Part shown: one piece after another, positions 24,258-32,286 of the stretch
Position numbering within the stretch: position 1 is the first letter of the stretch
Layout: each line of letters starts with the position of its first letter
Assembly (NCBI GenBank): GCA_949292445.1
Contig: CASEZU010000102.1
Span: 1-55,726, forward strand
Length of the DNA stretch: 55,726 nucleotides
From: an uncultured Spirochaetales bacterium
GTDB taxonomy: Bacteria > Spirochaetota > Spirochaetia > Sphaerochaetales > Sphaerochaetaceae
Direction of reading: 5' to 3'
Made by a program: the position numbers and the translations under genes
Notes under the pieces: generated by a model
Database searches by the model: none
What the model saw: only the letters and a program-made list of their open reading frames with translations
Told to the model about the DNA's origin: nothing

Positions 24258-25118
24258 TCAGTTCCTTTCCAGTGTCACCACAAGCTGGTTGTAAGGCATG
24301 TCGATTCCGTTCGCCTGCAGCACCTTCAGCACTTCGCTGTTGAAGCGCCAGTATACCGGCCAGTAATCGGAAGGAGCGACCCAGGGACGCACATAGAGCG
24401 TTATCGATGAATCCCCGTATGATCCGACCTCCACAAGGGGAGCCGGATCCCTGAGGGTCTCAGGATAGCTGCAGATAAGGTCCATCAGGACGCGCTTTGT
24501 CTTCTCCAGATCATCTGTGTAGCGTACAGACACCGTCATATCCAGACGGCGCTTGTCGATGAATGAATAATTGACGATTGTATTGCCCCAGACATTCTTG
24601 TTGTTCAGCGTGATCTTCTTGTTATCAGCGGAGGAAAGCGTGACGCACATCAGATCCATGGAGACGACAGTGCCTGACACATCCCCTATATCCACCCAGT
24701 CCCCCACACGGAAGGGATTGTTTATCGCGATCATTATCCCGCTGAAGAGGGAGCTTATCGACTCCTGCAGGGCAAAGCCGAGGACGACACCTGTTATTCC
24801 AAGTCCGGCAAGCACCGGGGTGAGGTTGATGCCGAAGGCACCGAGAATCGAGACGATGGCGATGATCCAGACAATCACGGCTATGATTCTAGTGACCATC
24901 GAGCACATCATCGGTGAGAATTTCTGGCTTCTTGCGGAAATCTTCCGCAGGGATCTCCTCACAAGCGACGTGATCACCTTCGCGGCGATGAATAAGACAA
25001 GCGCGATCGCGACGGAGACGACGATACGCGGGATATGGAATCCGGCGGCAACTTCATTGACAATGTCAGTAACATCAACCGGCGCGGCCTCTGCGGCAGT
25101 TGCTTCGAGAAGCAGCAT
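24258..25118 (-). CDS. Small-conductance mechanosensitive channel (MscS family)
   Basis: This is a 286-residue inner-membrane channel that releases solutes under osmotic downshock. Three transmembrane helices are followed by the pore-helix and beta domain signature GLGITGVVLGFALQESISSLFSGI and NNPFRVGDWVDIGDVSGTVVSM. Length matches E. coli MscS (286). GGAGG lies 5 nt before ATG. It is 74 nt downstream of htpG on the same strand with an intervening hairpin, so partial co-transcription is possible. Confidence 0.93.
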   Translation of the reverse strand: MLLLEATAAEAAPVDVTDIVNEVAAGFHIPRIVVSVAIALVLFIAAKVITSLVRRSLRKISARSQKFSPMMCSMVTRIIAVIVWIIAIVSILGAFGINLTPVLAGLGITGVVLGFALQESISSLFSGIMIAINNPFRVGDWVDIGDVSGTVVSMDLMCVTLSSADNKKITLNNKNVWGNTIVNYSFIDKRRLDMTVSVRYTDDLEKTKRVLMDLICSYPETLRDPAPLVEVGSYGDSSITLYVRPWVAPSDYWPVYWRFNSEVLKVLQANGIDMPYNQLVVTLERN

Positions 25119-25137
25119 ATGAACCTCCAGGTGCTAA

Positions 25138-25166
25138 ATGGCGGACAGGGATTCCCCATCCGCCAT
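25138..25166 (-). terminator. Hairpin between htpG and mscS
   Basis: ATGGCGGA / TCCGCCAT (25138-25145 with 25159-25166) is an 8-bp perfect stem with a 13-nt loop. There is no T-tract, so it may attenuate rather than stop transcription. Confidence 0.45.
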
Positions 25167-25192
25167 GAATCAATCTATCAGAAGAAGCTGCC

Positions 25193-27067
25193 TCATGAAA
25201 GGAGCTTCGTGAGGCTTGCTGCGAAAGCAGCCGGATCGGAAGGCATGACACCCTCCTGGATCAGGGCCTGATCGAGGATCACGGAGGAAAGGTCACGGAT
25301 GTATTCCTCATCTTCGCTCCTCTCGATCTTCGCGATGACAGGAGAATCAGGATTAATCTCCAGCAGCGGCTTCACCTCCGGCATCTCTCCGCCCATCTGT
25401 TTCATCAGGCGCTGCATCTGCACAGAAGGATCGTCATCGGAAAGGATCACTGCTGCCGGCGTATCCGTGAGGCGTGTCGATATCACGACATCCTTGACCC
25501 TCTCGCCCAGCGCTTTCCTGATCTTCTCCGCCACAGGCTTCTTCTCCTCTTCCTTCGCCTTGTCCTCATCGCTCTTCAGATCATCGAGCGCACCGGCCTT
25601 GTTGATGGCCTTGAGAGGTGTCTTGTCATACTCGCCTATCGTGGAAATGACGATATCGTCAATATCATCGCCCATGATCAGGACCTCATATCCCTTCTCG
25701 CGGTATGCAGCCACAAGCGGGGATGTGCGGAGCACCTCCTCCTTGCCGCCGGAAATGTAGTAAATGGCCTTCTGGCCATCCTTCATCCTCGACTTGTACT
25801 CCTTGAGCGAGACAAAGCCGTCTTCCGTGCTGCTCTTGTAGCGCACGAGCTCCAGGAGCGTGTCCCTGTTGGCATAATCGGAGTAAAGGCCTTCCTTGAG
25901 CGGCCTGTTGTACTCTGTTATGAACTTCGTATAAAGCTCCGGATTGTTCTCAGAGATCTTCCTGAACTCGCTGAGGAGCTTCTTCACGGAAGCATTCCTG
26001 ATGGAGACCATTATCCTGTTCTCCTGCAGTATCTCACGGGAGACATTGAGGGGAAGATCCTCGCTGTCGATTATTCCGCGCACGAACCTCAGATATGTCG
26101 GAAGAAGATCCTTGTCATCATCGGTTATATATACCCTCTTCACATAGAGCTTCACGCCCGGGCGGTAATCCGCATAGTACATGTCGAACGGGGCCTTGGC
26201 AGGAATATAGAAGAGCGTCGTATACTCATTCGTTCCCTCAGCCTGTGTGTGGATATAGAAAAGAGGATCCTCGGAATCGTAATAGGTGTTCTTGTAGAAC
26301 TCCTTGTACTCCTCATCCTTTATCGAGGACTTCGGCCTCTTCCAGAGCGCGGAAGCGGAGTTTATCTGCTCAACCTTGTGCTCGGTGGTCCTCAGCGCCT
26401 CGCCCTTCTCATCCTTCTTTTCGTTGTCGTAATGGACCTGGTCATAGGCAAGGTAGATAGGATATGCGATGTTGTCGGAATACTTCTTTATGAGATTCTG
26501 CAGCTCCCAGCGGTTCGCATACTCCTCTCCTTCCTCGTTGAGCGTGAGGATGAGCGTTGAACCCTGCTCATCGCGTTCAGAGGGTTCTATTGAATACGAA
26601 GACTCACCGTCGGACTCCCACTTCCAGGCCTGGTCCTCTCCTGCCTTTCTTGAGATCACCGTGATTTTCTTCGCAACCATGAAAGCCGAATAGAAGCCTA
26701 CGCCGAACTGTCCGATGAGATTGGAGTCCTTCTTCTGGTCATCTGAAAGGGATGCGAGGAACTTCCTTGTGCCGGATGAGGCGATCGTGCCGAGGTTGTC
26801 ATTGAGATCAGCCTCGTTCATTCCTATTCCGTTGTCCTTTATTGTCAGGGTCCTCGGAGACTCCTCTGTGAAACTGATGTCGATCCTCGGCTCGAATGAG
26901 TAGCCTTTGAGCTTCTCATCAGTAAGCGAGAGATACCTCAGCTTGTCTATGGCATCTGATGCGTTGGAGATGAGCTCACGCAGAAATATCTCCTTGTTTG
27001 AATAGAGCGAATGTATGATGAGGTGAAGGAGATCTGCCACCTCTGTCTTGAACTTCCTGTTGGACAT
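25193..27067 (-). CDS. htpG: Molecular chaperone HtpG (Hsp90)
   Basis: This 624-residue cytoplasmic ATP-dependent chaperone has the full domain order. The N-terminal GHKL ATPase shows FLRELISNASDAIDKLR, IKDNGIGMN and GQFGVGFYSAFMVA. The middle domain shows VKRVYITDD, LPLNVSREILQ, and NRIMVSIRNASVKKLL. The C-terminal dimerisation domain carries MQRLMKQMGGEMP. GGAGG precedes the ATG by 4 nt. It is divergent from the ROK regulator gene. Confidence 0.97.
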   Translation of the reverse strand: MSNRKFKTEVADLLHLIIHSLYSNKEIFLRELISNASDAIDKLRYLSLTDEKLKGYSFEPRIDISFTEESPRTLTIKDNGIGMNEADLNDNLGTIASSGTRKFLASLSDDQKKDSNLIGQFGVGFYSAFMVAKKITVISRKAGEDQAWKWESDGESSYSIEPSERDEQGSTLILTLNEEGEEYANRWELQNLIKKYSDNIAYPIYLAYDQVHYDNEKKDEKGEALRTTEHKVEQINSASALWKRPKSSIKDEEYKEFYKNTYYDSEDPLFYIHTQAEGTNEYTTLFYIPAKAPFDMYYADYRPGVKLYVKRVYITDDDKDLLPTYLRFVRGIIDSEDLPLNVSREILQENRIMVSIRNASVKKLLSEFRKISENNPELYTKFITEYNRPLKEGLYSDYANRDTLLELVRYKSSTEDGFVSLKEYKSRMKDGQKAIYYISGGKEEVLRTSPLVAAYREKGYEVLIMGDDIDDIVISTIGEYDKTPLKAINKAGALDDLKSDEDKAKEEEKKPVAEKIRKALGERVKDVVISTRLTDTPAAVILSDDDPSVQMQRLMKQMGGEMPEVKPLLEINPDSPVIAKIERSEDEEYIRDLSSVILDQALIQEGVMPSDPAAFAASLTKLLS

Positions 27068-27147
27068 AATTCCTCCCTGGGGTTTCCAGAACGGAAGATA
27101 CTAACAGAGCTGCCATTCGGCAATATCGGGAGGCGTGCCAGGCCGCA

Positions 27148-27177
27148 ATGGCAAAAATCCGGTCTGGCGTATACAAT
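27148..27177 (+). promoter_or_regulatory. Promoter of the ROK regulator gene
   Basis: ATGGCA (27148-27153), 18 bp, TACAAT (27172-27177), then 6 nt to ATG 27184. The same -10 sequence and spacing are found at add. Confidence 0.5.
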
Positions 27178-27183
27178 CATGAT

Positions 27184-28233
27184 ATGGATTTCTCGAAACC
27201 AGAAAATGCAAGGGCGATAAACCGGCTGAAGGTCCTGTCCGAGCTCAGGAAGGGGGAATGCTCCCGTGCGGAGCTGTCAAGAAGGCTTGGAATAAACAAG
27301 GTCTCAATCGGAGACATGATCCAGAGCCTCATCAGGGAAGGGATCGTCACGGAAGGGATGAAGGACACATCCTCCCCCGGGCGCCCGGGAACACTCGTAT
27401 CAATCAACAGGGCGGCAGGAAGGGTATTCGCATTCGAGATAAAACAGCGCTCCGTCTCGGTTTCTGCATCCGATGCGCTCGGTCATATACTCCGTTTCGA
27501 ACGCTTTCCGCGTGACGGGGAAGCAGCAGCAAACATAAAGCATGCAATCGGGAAGATGAGCGCAGGAGAGAACATCCGCATCTATGGAAGCGCAGTCGTA
27601 TCATGCGATGAGGACTTCGATGTCTCATATCTTCCCCAGCCTGTGGTAAAAGTCCCCAGGGCAATAGCCGAGGCGGCTGCCGAGATGTCCAGGACGGACA
27701 ACCTGGAGGGATTCCTCTTTCTCTCATGGGCAGAGACATTCGATGCCGCGCTGCTCAGGAATGAGCTCATCCACATTCCCACCCTCGCCCACATAAAGGC
27801 GCAGAAGGACGGAGTATGCAGCTGCGGGGGAAGAGGCTGCCTCGAGGCCGCAGCCTCAGGAAAGGTGCTGATGGAACGGACAGGAGCCCCATCCGTGAGG
27901 GATCTCGCAAGGAACACAGGCTATGCCGCAGCAGTAAAGGAAGCACTGCGCCCTGTGGCGATGGCCATATCGGAGGCAGTGCAGGCAACAGCCTCATCGG
28001 CAGTGATGATCACAGGAGAACTCTCTGCGCTGCCGGACTCCGCCTATGCATATCTGCAGGGCCTGATCACATCGCTGCTTCCGCCGTCGAGGGATGTCGT
28101 GGTATACCGTTCGCTCTCGGGAGAGAAGGGAACGCGCGAAGGCGCGGCAGCAGCGGCGCTTGACATCCTCTTCTACAGGACACAGCTGCTGAGGAAACTT
28201 GAATCCATACAGAAACTAGACAATCTCTTCTGA
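27184..28233 (+). CDS. ROK-family transcriptional repressor (NagC/XylR-like)
   Basis: This 349-residue regulator has an N-terminal winged helix (NARAINRLKVLSELRKGE, then RAELSRRLGINKVSIGDMIQSLIREGIV) and a ROK sugar-kinase-like domain. The zinc-binding CSCGGRGCLEAAASG motif is intact. The ATP phosphate-binding DxGxT motif is missing at the start of the ROK domain (VFAFEIKQRSVSV), so it is a sensor rather than a kinase. The ATG at 27184 fits the -10 position and the family's usual start; an in-frame ATG at 27148 lies inside the -35. The sugar sensed is unknown; galM is nearby but not in its unit. Confidence 0.88.
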   Translation: MDFSKPENARAINRLKVLSELRKGECSRAELSRRLGINKVSIGDMIQSLIREGIVTEGMKDTSSPGRPGTLVSINRAAGRVFAFEIKQRSVSVSASDALGHILRFERFPRDGEAAANIKHAIGKMSAGENIRIYGSAVVSCDEDFDVSYLPQPVVKVPRAIAEAAAEMSRTDNLEGFLFLSWAETFDAALLRNELIHIPTLAHIKAQKDGVCSCGGRGCLEAAASGKVLMERTGAPSVRDLARNTGYAAAVKEALRPVAMAISEAVQATASSAVMITGELSALPDSAYAYLQGLITSLLPPSRDVVVYRSLSGEKGTREGAAAAALDILFYRTQLLRKLESIQKLDNLF

Positions 28234-29049
28234 CTACCTTGAGTCACTGTTCCTGCGGCTTGAGCGCAGCACGAAATAGGTGAAGAGAAGCGTGAGATAG
28301 ACAAGATAGAGCAGCGATGGCCCTGCGATGATATACGAAAGCACCCAGGAAAGGGCTGTAAGCAGCAGGGCTATAGCGGCTGAGATGATCCTGCTCAGAG
28401 GAGCCCTGTAGGCATTTCTTATCGCAGAGGAGGCAGTGAAAAGGATCATCACAACCACAAGTATTGCCATCAGACGGAGCATCCACGGCGCCATCGGCTC
28501 ATCCATGAAGCTGACATTCTGCTGTGAAGAGGGCACTGTCTGGGCAGGATAGATCACAGGCTCAGCCTCTTCGTGGATTCCCGCAACAGGCACAAGATCC
28601 TCGTCGGAAGGCGCCTCTGGACGCGGGATCTCCGCTATCTCCGGCTCCTCATCCTCGAAATGGATCACTACGGGCTCTTCAGGCTCTTCCGTGACCTCAG
28701 GAGCAGGGATCTCCTCTTCCTCCGGAAGCTCCTCAGCAACAGGCTGGGCTTCAGCTATCTCATGGAGATCAGCTTCCGCCTGTACCTCTTCAGCATCTGC
28801 TGCGGCCGCTGTCTCCGGCGCTTCATCCTCTGTAATTTCCTCTTCGACCTGCATCTCCCTCACAGTCTCAGGAGTCGGAAGGACTACAGAGGGCTCCGTG
28901 CTGTTCCCGCGTCCTGTAGGATCGGCTGCAAGGGCTTCCATGAGCGAAGCCGTACGGTCCTTCGGCTCAGCAAGACCTCCGCCCGATGTCGCACAGGCGG
29001 TGAGCATGAGCACTATGAAAACGATAAGCAGCGCGGGTAGTCTCTTCAT
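28234..29049 (-). CDS. Acidic Pro/Glu-rich lipoprotein with C-terminal membrane helices
   Basis: I do not recognise a family for this 271-residue protein. It starts with a signal peptide and lipobox (MLTAC, Cys19). Residues about 50-180 are low-complexity, very acidic and rich in Glu, Pro and Ala (for example ELPEEEEIPAPEVTEEPEEP), probably extended. Residues about 195-265 hold about three membrane helices (LRLMAILVVVMILFTASSA; IISAAIALLLTALSWVLSYIIAG; LLYLVYLTLLFTYFVLRSS). A lipid anchor plus C-terminal spans is an odd topology. A weak promoter (TTGCAA, 17 bp, TATTGT) lies upstream. It ends directly against the ROK gene. Confidence 0.65.
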   Translation of the reverse strand: MKRLPALLIVFIVLMLTACATSGGGLAEPKDRTASLMEALAADPTGRGNSTEPSVVLPTPETVREMQVEEEITEDEAPETAAAADAEEVQAEADLHEIAEAQPVAEELPEEEEIPAPEVTEEPEEPVVIHFEDEEPEIAEIPRPEAPSDEDLVPVAGIHEEAEPVIYPAQTVPSSQQNVSFMDEPMAPWMLRLMAILVVVMILFTASSAIRNAYRAPLSRIISAAIALLLTALSWVLSYIIAGPSLLYLVYLTLLFTYFVLRSSRRNSDSR

Positions 29050-29071
29050 TGATCTGCAACAGAACAATATC

Positions 29072-29112
29072 CGCAAAGAAGGCAGGTTGCAACCCTCACC
29101 CTGCCTCTTCGC
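29072..29112 (-). terminator. Hairpin after galM
   Basis: A long stem with one bulge (29073-29086 with 29099-29112, GGCAGG / CCTGCC core) lies 17 nt after the galM stop. The minus-strand sequence beyond it is moderately T-rich. Terminator call is tentative. Confidence 0.4.
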
Positions 29113-29128
29113 AAAAAATCCACAGTCG

Positions 29129-30082
29129 CTATTTCGCCGTCAGCCTGTATGTCGTGGTAGTCTCGAAAGGCTTTCCCGCATCTGTGTACACACAGTGAAA
29201 ATCCGGGCGGTTCGGCGCATCCGGGAAGAACTCTGTCTCAAGGGCAAAGCCCTGGAACGGCTCAAGCATCTTCCCGCCTTTTGCGGGAACCTTTGAAGAG
29301 AGGGAGCCGGCTGTATAGAACTGCACCGCCGGAAGATCTGTGGTCATCTCGAGAATGTAGTCATCGCCTTCGACCACCGCCCTCTTCTCGCTGCCGAAGA
29401 TGAGGCAGTTGTCATATGCACCGCCATTGCGCTCCCCGATCAGGGCTGGCTTCCGGAAATCATAGGCGGTGCCTTCGACAGACACCCTGTCCACCGGGAT
29501 GAGGCCGGAATCCACGGTGAGGTACTCAGGGCATGTGAGCATTACTTTGTGTCCCTTCACATCGCCCTTCCCGTTGAGATTGAAATATGCGTGATTCGTC
29601 ACATTCACCGGGCACTTCTTCTCGCTCGCCACATAGTAGTGAAGCGAAAGCGCTCCGTCCGCCGTGAGTGAATATGTTATCTCAGCATGATGGCTGCCGG
29701 GGAATCCTCCCGCCTCCGGCGACTCAAGCGAGAGCCGTACGCTGTCATCCGTCGTTTCCTCGATTTTCCAGTACTTGCTGCCGAAATTCTTGGATCCGGA
29801 ATGGAGGTTGTTCACTCCGTTATTCTTCTCCAGCACATAGCGCGTGCCGTCGATTGAGAACTCGGCATTGGCGATCCTGTTCGCAAAGGGGCCCACAACC
29901 TCAGCCACATGGCCCGGTGCAGTGAGATACGGCTCATAGCTGTCATATCCGAGGATGATGTCCCTGTCCTTATGGGAGAATGAGTGAAGTATGGCACCAT
30001 ATGTATATACAGATGCCCTGTAGGCCCCTGATGTGATCACAATCTCGGAAACCTTGTCATCTATCTTTATTATCTCTGTCAT
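29129..30082 (-). CDS. galM: Aldose 1-epimerase (galactose mutarotase)
   Basis: This 317-residue enzyme interconverts alpha and beta anomers of galactose, glucose and related sugars. The beta-sandwich fold is shown by GPFANRIANAEF, NNGVNNLHSG, and the catalytic histidine and glutamate regions NVTNHAYFNLNGKG and FQGFALETEFFPDAPN. ATG 30082 has AGGAGG 6 nt upstream; a TTG 6 codons earlier overlaps that site. It has its own strong promoter and appears monocistronic. No other galactose genes are adjacent. Confidence 0.93.
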   Translation of the reverse strand: MTEIIKIDDKVSEIVITSGAYRASVYTYGAILHSFSHKDRDIILGYDSYEPYLTAPGHVAEVVGPFANRIANAEFSIDGTRYVLEKNNGVNNLHSGSKNFGSKYWKIEETTDDSVRLSLESPEAGGFPGSHHAEITYSLTADGALSLHYYVASEKKCPVNVTNHAYFNLNGKGDVKGHKVMLTCPEYLTVDSGLIPVDRVSVEGTAYDFRKPALIGERNGGAYDNCLIFGSEKRAVVEGDDYILEMTTDLPAVQFYTAGSLSSKVPAKGGKMLEPFQGFALETEFFPDAPNRPDFHCVYTDAGKPFETTTTYRLTAK

Positions 30083-30105
30083 CGGAATCCTCCTTTTCAA
30101 TCCGG

Positions 30106-30135
30106 ATTATATTGCAACGGGGTGTGAAAGGTCAA
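30106..30135 (-). promoter_or_regulatory. Promoter of galM
   Basis: TTGACC (30135-30130), 18 bp, perfect TATAAT (30111-30106). The -35 box grows directly out of the T-tract of the upstream terminator. Confidence 0.7.
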
Positions 30136-30163
30136 AAAAATCACCGCTGGAGCAAACCAGCGG
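30133..30163 (-). terminator. Intrinsic terminator of the cysteine hydrolase gene
   Basis: Stem CCGCTGG (30144-30150) / CCAGCGG (30157-30163) with a 6-nt loop, followed on the minus strand by a run of seven T. It lies about 140 nt after the stop codon. Confidence 0.8.
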
Positions 30164-30175
30164 CAAACCTCCTTG

Positions 30176-30303
30176 TTCCCATTTTTGTATCATGAGAGCC
30201 ATCCGGGAAACTGCTGGGTCAATCAGCTTTCCCTTCAACACAGATATTCTTGCATGGAATCCGACGGAAAGCAAATGGAATTTCACCTGTCATGGAGAGA
30301 TTT
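30176..30303. other. Unexplained 3' untranslated region
   Basis: These 128 bases lie between the cysteine hydrolase stop and its terminator. I see no reading frame with a ribosome site, no riboswitch that I recognise and no promoter. Just beyond, at 30174-30164 on the minus strand, is AAGGAGGTTTG, an exact 11-nt complement of the small RNA 1 core. Confidence 0.4.
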
Positions 30304-30873
30304 TCACATTTTCTTAACACTATCCCCTATCTTCTTCTCTCTGAGATACTCATCCGTTGTCATGGTCACGCCGTGAACAGGCTCCATGTAGGAGATTATG
30401 GCCGCGCTCTCAGCTTCAGATCTGTCACTGAGGCCTGATACGGCATCGGAGATGTATACAAACGGAAAACCTTCGTCGATGCAGGAAAAGACTGTCGAGA
30501 GGACACAGCATTCGGCCACTACTCCAGTGATCACGACCCTGTCATAAGCTGAAGCAAGTTCCCTCAGCTCAGGAACAAGCAGCGATGAGTATGTGCTCTT
30601 GTAAAAGAGCCTGCGGCTGCTGAGATACGGCTGGAACACGCTCATTATCTCACCGGCATGGCTGTCCTCATCAATCTCCTTGTTGACACGGCAGTACTCC
30701 TTCCACGCCCCGCGGGGAGAGACAGGAGATATGAACGCTGTGAAGACTGCATCCTCACCGCAGTCAAGAAGACGGAGTATATTCCCGGCGGTCCGTTCCA
30801 TGTTCACGCATTCCCACGGCATTCCCTTTCCGTAAACATTCTGCATATCTATGATGAGAATCAGGTCTTTCAT
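30304..30873 (-). CDS. Isochorismatase-family cysteine hydrolase
   Basis: This is a 189-residue cytoplasmic hydrolase of the nicotinamidase/isochorismatase superfamily. The catalytic triad is visible: Asp in LILIIDMQN, Lys in LFYKSTYSS and Cys in TGVVAECCVLST. A cis-peptide-type segment precedes the cysteine. It could be a nicotinamidase or another amidase; the sequence does not settle this. A perfect TATAAT ends 7 nt before the ATG without a ribosome site, so the mRNA is probably leaderless. It is divergent from uridine phosphorylase with only 61 bp between. Confidence 0.85.
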   Translation of the reverse strand: MKDLILIIDMQNVYGKGMPWECVNMERTAGNILRLLDCGEDAVFTAFISPVSPRGAWKEYCRVNKEIDEDSHAGEIMSVFQPYLSSRRLFYKSTYSSLLVPELRELASAYDRVVITGVVAECCVLSTVFSCIDEGFPFVYISDAVSGLSDRSEAESAAIISYMEPVHGVTMTTDEYLREKKIGDSVKKM

Positions 30874-30880
30874 ATGCGGG

Positions 30881-30886
30881 ATTATA
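30881..30886 (-). promoter_or_regulatory. -10 box of the cysteine hydrolase gene
   Basis: Perfect TATAAT on the minus strand, 7 nt before the ATG. No good -35 is visible. It lies where the -35 of the opposite promoter would be, so the two divergent promoters probably interfere. Confidence 0.55.
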
Positions 30887-30890
30887 CCGG

Positions 30891-30903
30891 AATCCCGCGG
30901 ATT
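30891..30903. repeat. Inverted repeat between divergent promoters
   Basis: AATCC-CGC-GGATT is a perfect 5-bp inverted repeat centred between the two divergent -10 boxes, a possible operator. Confidence 0.35.
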
Positions 30904-30907
30904 GCGT

Positions 30908-30913
30908 TAGAAT
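30908..30913 (+). promoter_or_regulatory. -10 box of the udp-ECF operon
   Basis: TAGAAT, about 21 nt before ATG 30935. A GAGGAG ribosome site lies in the short leader. No convincing -35. Confidence 0.4.
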
Positions 30914-30934
30914 ATCGGGGCGAGGAGAAGACGG

Positions 30935-31687
30935 ATGAGCACCAAGATGCCGCATATAAGACTCGGAGAGGAGATAGGGACGAAGTTCGCTGTGCTCCCA
31001 GGTGACCCCAGGCGGGCGGAACGCATCGCACTCCATCTCTCAGAGACCGAGGATTTCGGGATGAGCCGCGAATACAGGAGTATCGCCGGCACATATAAGG
31101 GGACGAGAATACTGGCAATGTCCACGGGCATGGGAGGCCCCTCCGCCGCTATAGCAGTCGAGGAGCTGAAGAAGCTCGGCGTGGAATGGATCATAAGGAC
31201 CGGCAGCTCAGGCTCGCTGAAGCCGTATGTGGGCATCGGGGATCTCGTAATAGTCTCCGGAGCCATCAGGGATGATGGAACAAGCCGCGGCTATATCGAC
31301 GTCTCATACCCCGCCATAGCGGATCCCGATCTTGTGACGGTGCTCAGGAATAAAGCGGGAGAACTCGGATACAGATATTTCACGGGAATCTGCCGCAGCC
31401 ATGATACCATGTACAGTGACAGGAATCCCGGACTTTATGCGAAATGGTCGGCAACGCCTGCACTCGCATCCGACATGGAGAGCGCCACAGTACTGACGGT
31501 AGCCTCGCTGAGAGGCATTCATGCCGCTTCAGTGCTGAACACCGTCTCCGCATTCCAGGGCGATGTGCCGGATTCAGTCGGAAGATACGCGGATTCGGAA
31601 AAGCTCTCCATGCAGGGTGAGGAGAATGAGATAATACTTGCTCTTGAAGCATTGAATGCAATAGGAGGAGATGGAAAATGTCAGTGA
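30935..31687 (+). CDS. udp: Uridine phosphorylase-like nucleoside phosphorylase
   Basis: This 250-residue enzyme of the NP-I family splits a nucleoside with phosphate into base and ribose-1-phosphate. Phosphate-binding residues lie in LPGDPRRAERIA and RTGSSGSL. The ribose/base site has STGMGGPSAAIAVEEL and SDMESATVLTVASL. The similarity pattern and the GAIRDDGTSRGY and DTMYSD segments favour uridine phosphorylase over DeoD; purine activity cannot be ruled out. It is the first gene of an operon with a complete ECF transporter, overlapping the S component by 10 nt, which points to uptake and breakdown of one nucleoside. Confidence 0.85.
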   Translation: MSTKMPHIRLGEEIGTKFAVLPGDPRRAERIALHLSETEDFGMSREYRSIAGTYKGTRILAMSTGMGGPSAAIAVEELKKLGVEWIIRTGSSGSLKPYVGIGDLVIVSGAIRDDGTSRGYIDVSYPAIADPDLVTVLRNKAGELGYRYFTGICRSHDTMYSDRNPGLYAKWSATPALASDMESATVLTVASLRGIHAASVLNTVSAFQGDVPDSVGRYADSEKLSMQGEENEIILALEALNAIGGDGKCQ

Positions 31688-32286
31688 GAAACATCTTCCG
31701 TACGAAATTCGACGTCGCATCGATCGTGCTCATACCGGCATGCATCGGAATCAACTACATCGGCAAGCTCTTTGCTTCGGCGCTGAAGCTGCCGCTCTGG
31801 CTCGATTCAATCGGAACATGCATCGGCGCCTGCCTCGGAGGGCCCGTCATCGGAGGAATCTGCGGAGCTGCCAACAACATCATATATGGACTCACCACAG
31901 GGGACTCCATCACGCTGATCTATGCGCTGACAAGCCTCTTCATCGGCTTCTTCGTCGGCATAATGGCAAGAGCAGGATTCATGAAGAGCTTCCCCAGGTC
32001 CCTCCTTACGGCGCTCGTGGCCGGGGCTGCAGCCATAGTCGTCTCCACACCCCTGAACATAATCTTCTGGGGCGGCCAAACAGGGAACGTGTGGGGAGAT
32101 GCGGTATTCGCAGCAGCGCAGGCAGCATCAATGCCGCTCTGGCTCTCATCGCTCGCGGATGAGATCATCGTCGACGTTCCGGACAAGATCATCACGCTCA
32201 TACTGGTCTACATCATACTCAAGGCACTGCCGGACAAGCTCACCGCGCTCTACGACGCCTCTGACGAGGTGGAGAGGCTCGACTAG
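31678..32286 (+). CDS. ECF transporter S component (probable nucleoside specificity)
   Basis: This 202-residue membrane protein has five to six spans and is the substrate-binding unit of an energy-coupling-factor transporter. The family feature is a small-residue-rich pair of helices: LPLWLDSIGTCIGACLGGPVIGGICGAANNIIYGL. T and A components follow at once, with its stop sharing a base with the GTG start of the T gene (TAGTG). No ligand motif identifies the substrate, but coupling with uridine phosphorylase suggests a pyrimidine nucleoside or base; that is inference. Confidence 0.82.
   Translation: MSVRNIFRTKFDVASIVLIPACIGINYIGKLFASALKLPLWLDSIGTCIGACLGGPVIGGICGAANNIIYGLTTGDSITLIYALTSLFIGFFVGIMARAGFMKSFPRSLLTALVAGAAAIVVSTPLNIIFWGGQTGNVWGDAVFAAAQAASMPLWLSSLADEIIVDVPDKIITLILVYIILKALPDKLTALYDASDEVERLD

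Noticed and set aside
30149..30180. Possible third copy of the small RNA core on the plus strand
   Set aside because: AGCAAACCAG and CAAACCTCCTT resemble small RNA 1, but there is no sigma-54 box upstream and no terminator downstream on the plus strand. The site is explained by a minus-strand terminator.
30176..30303. Riboswitch upstream of galM
   Set aside because: I could not match any known aptamer core, and galM's promoter lies downstream of this stretch, so it is not in the galM leader.
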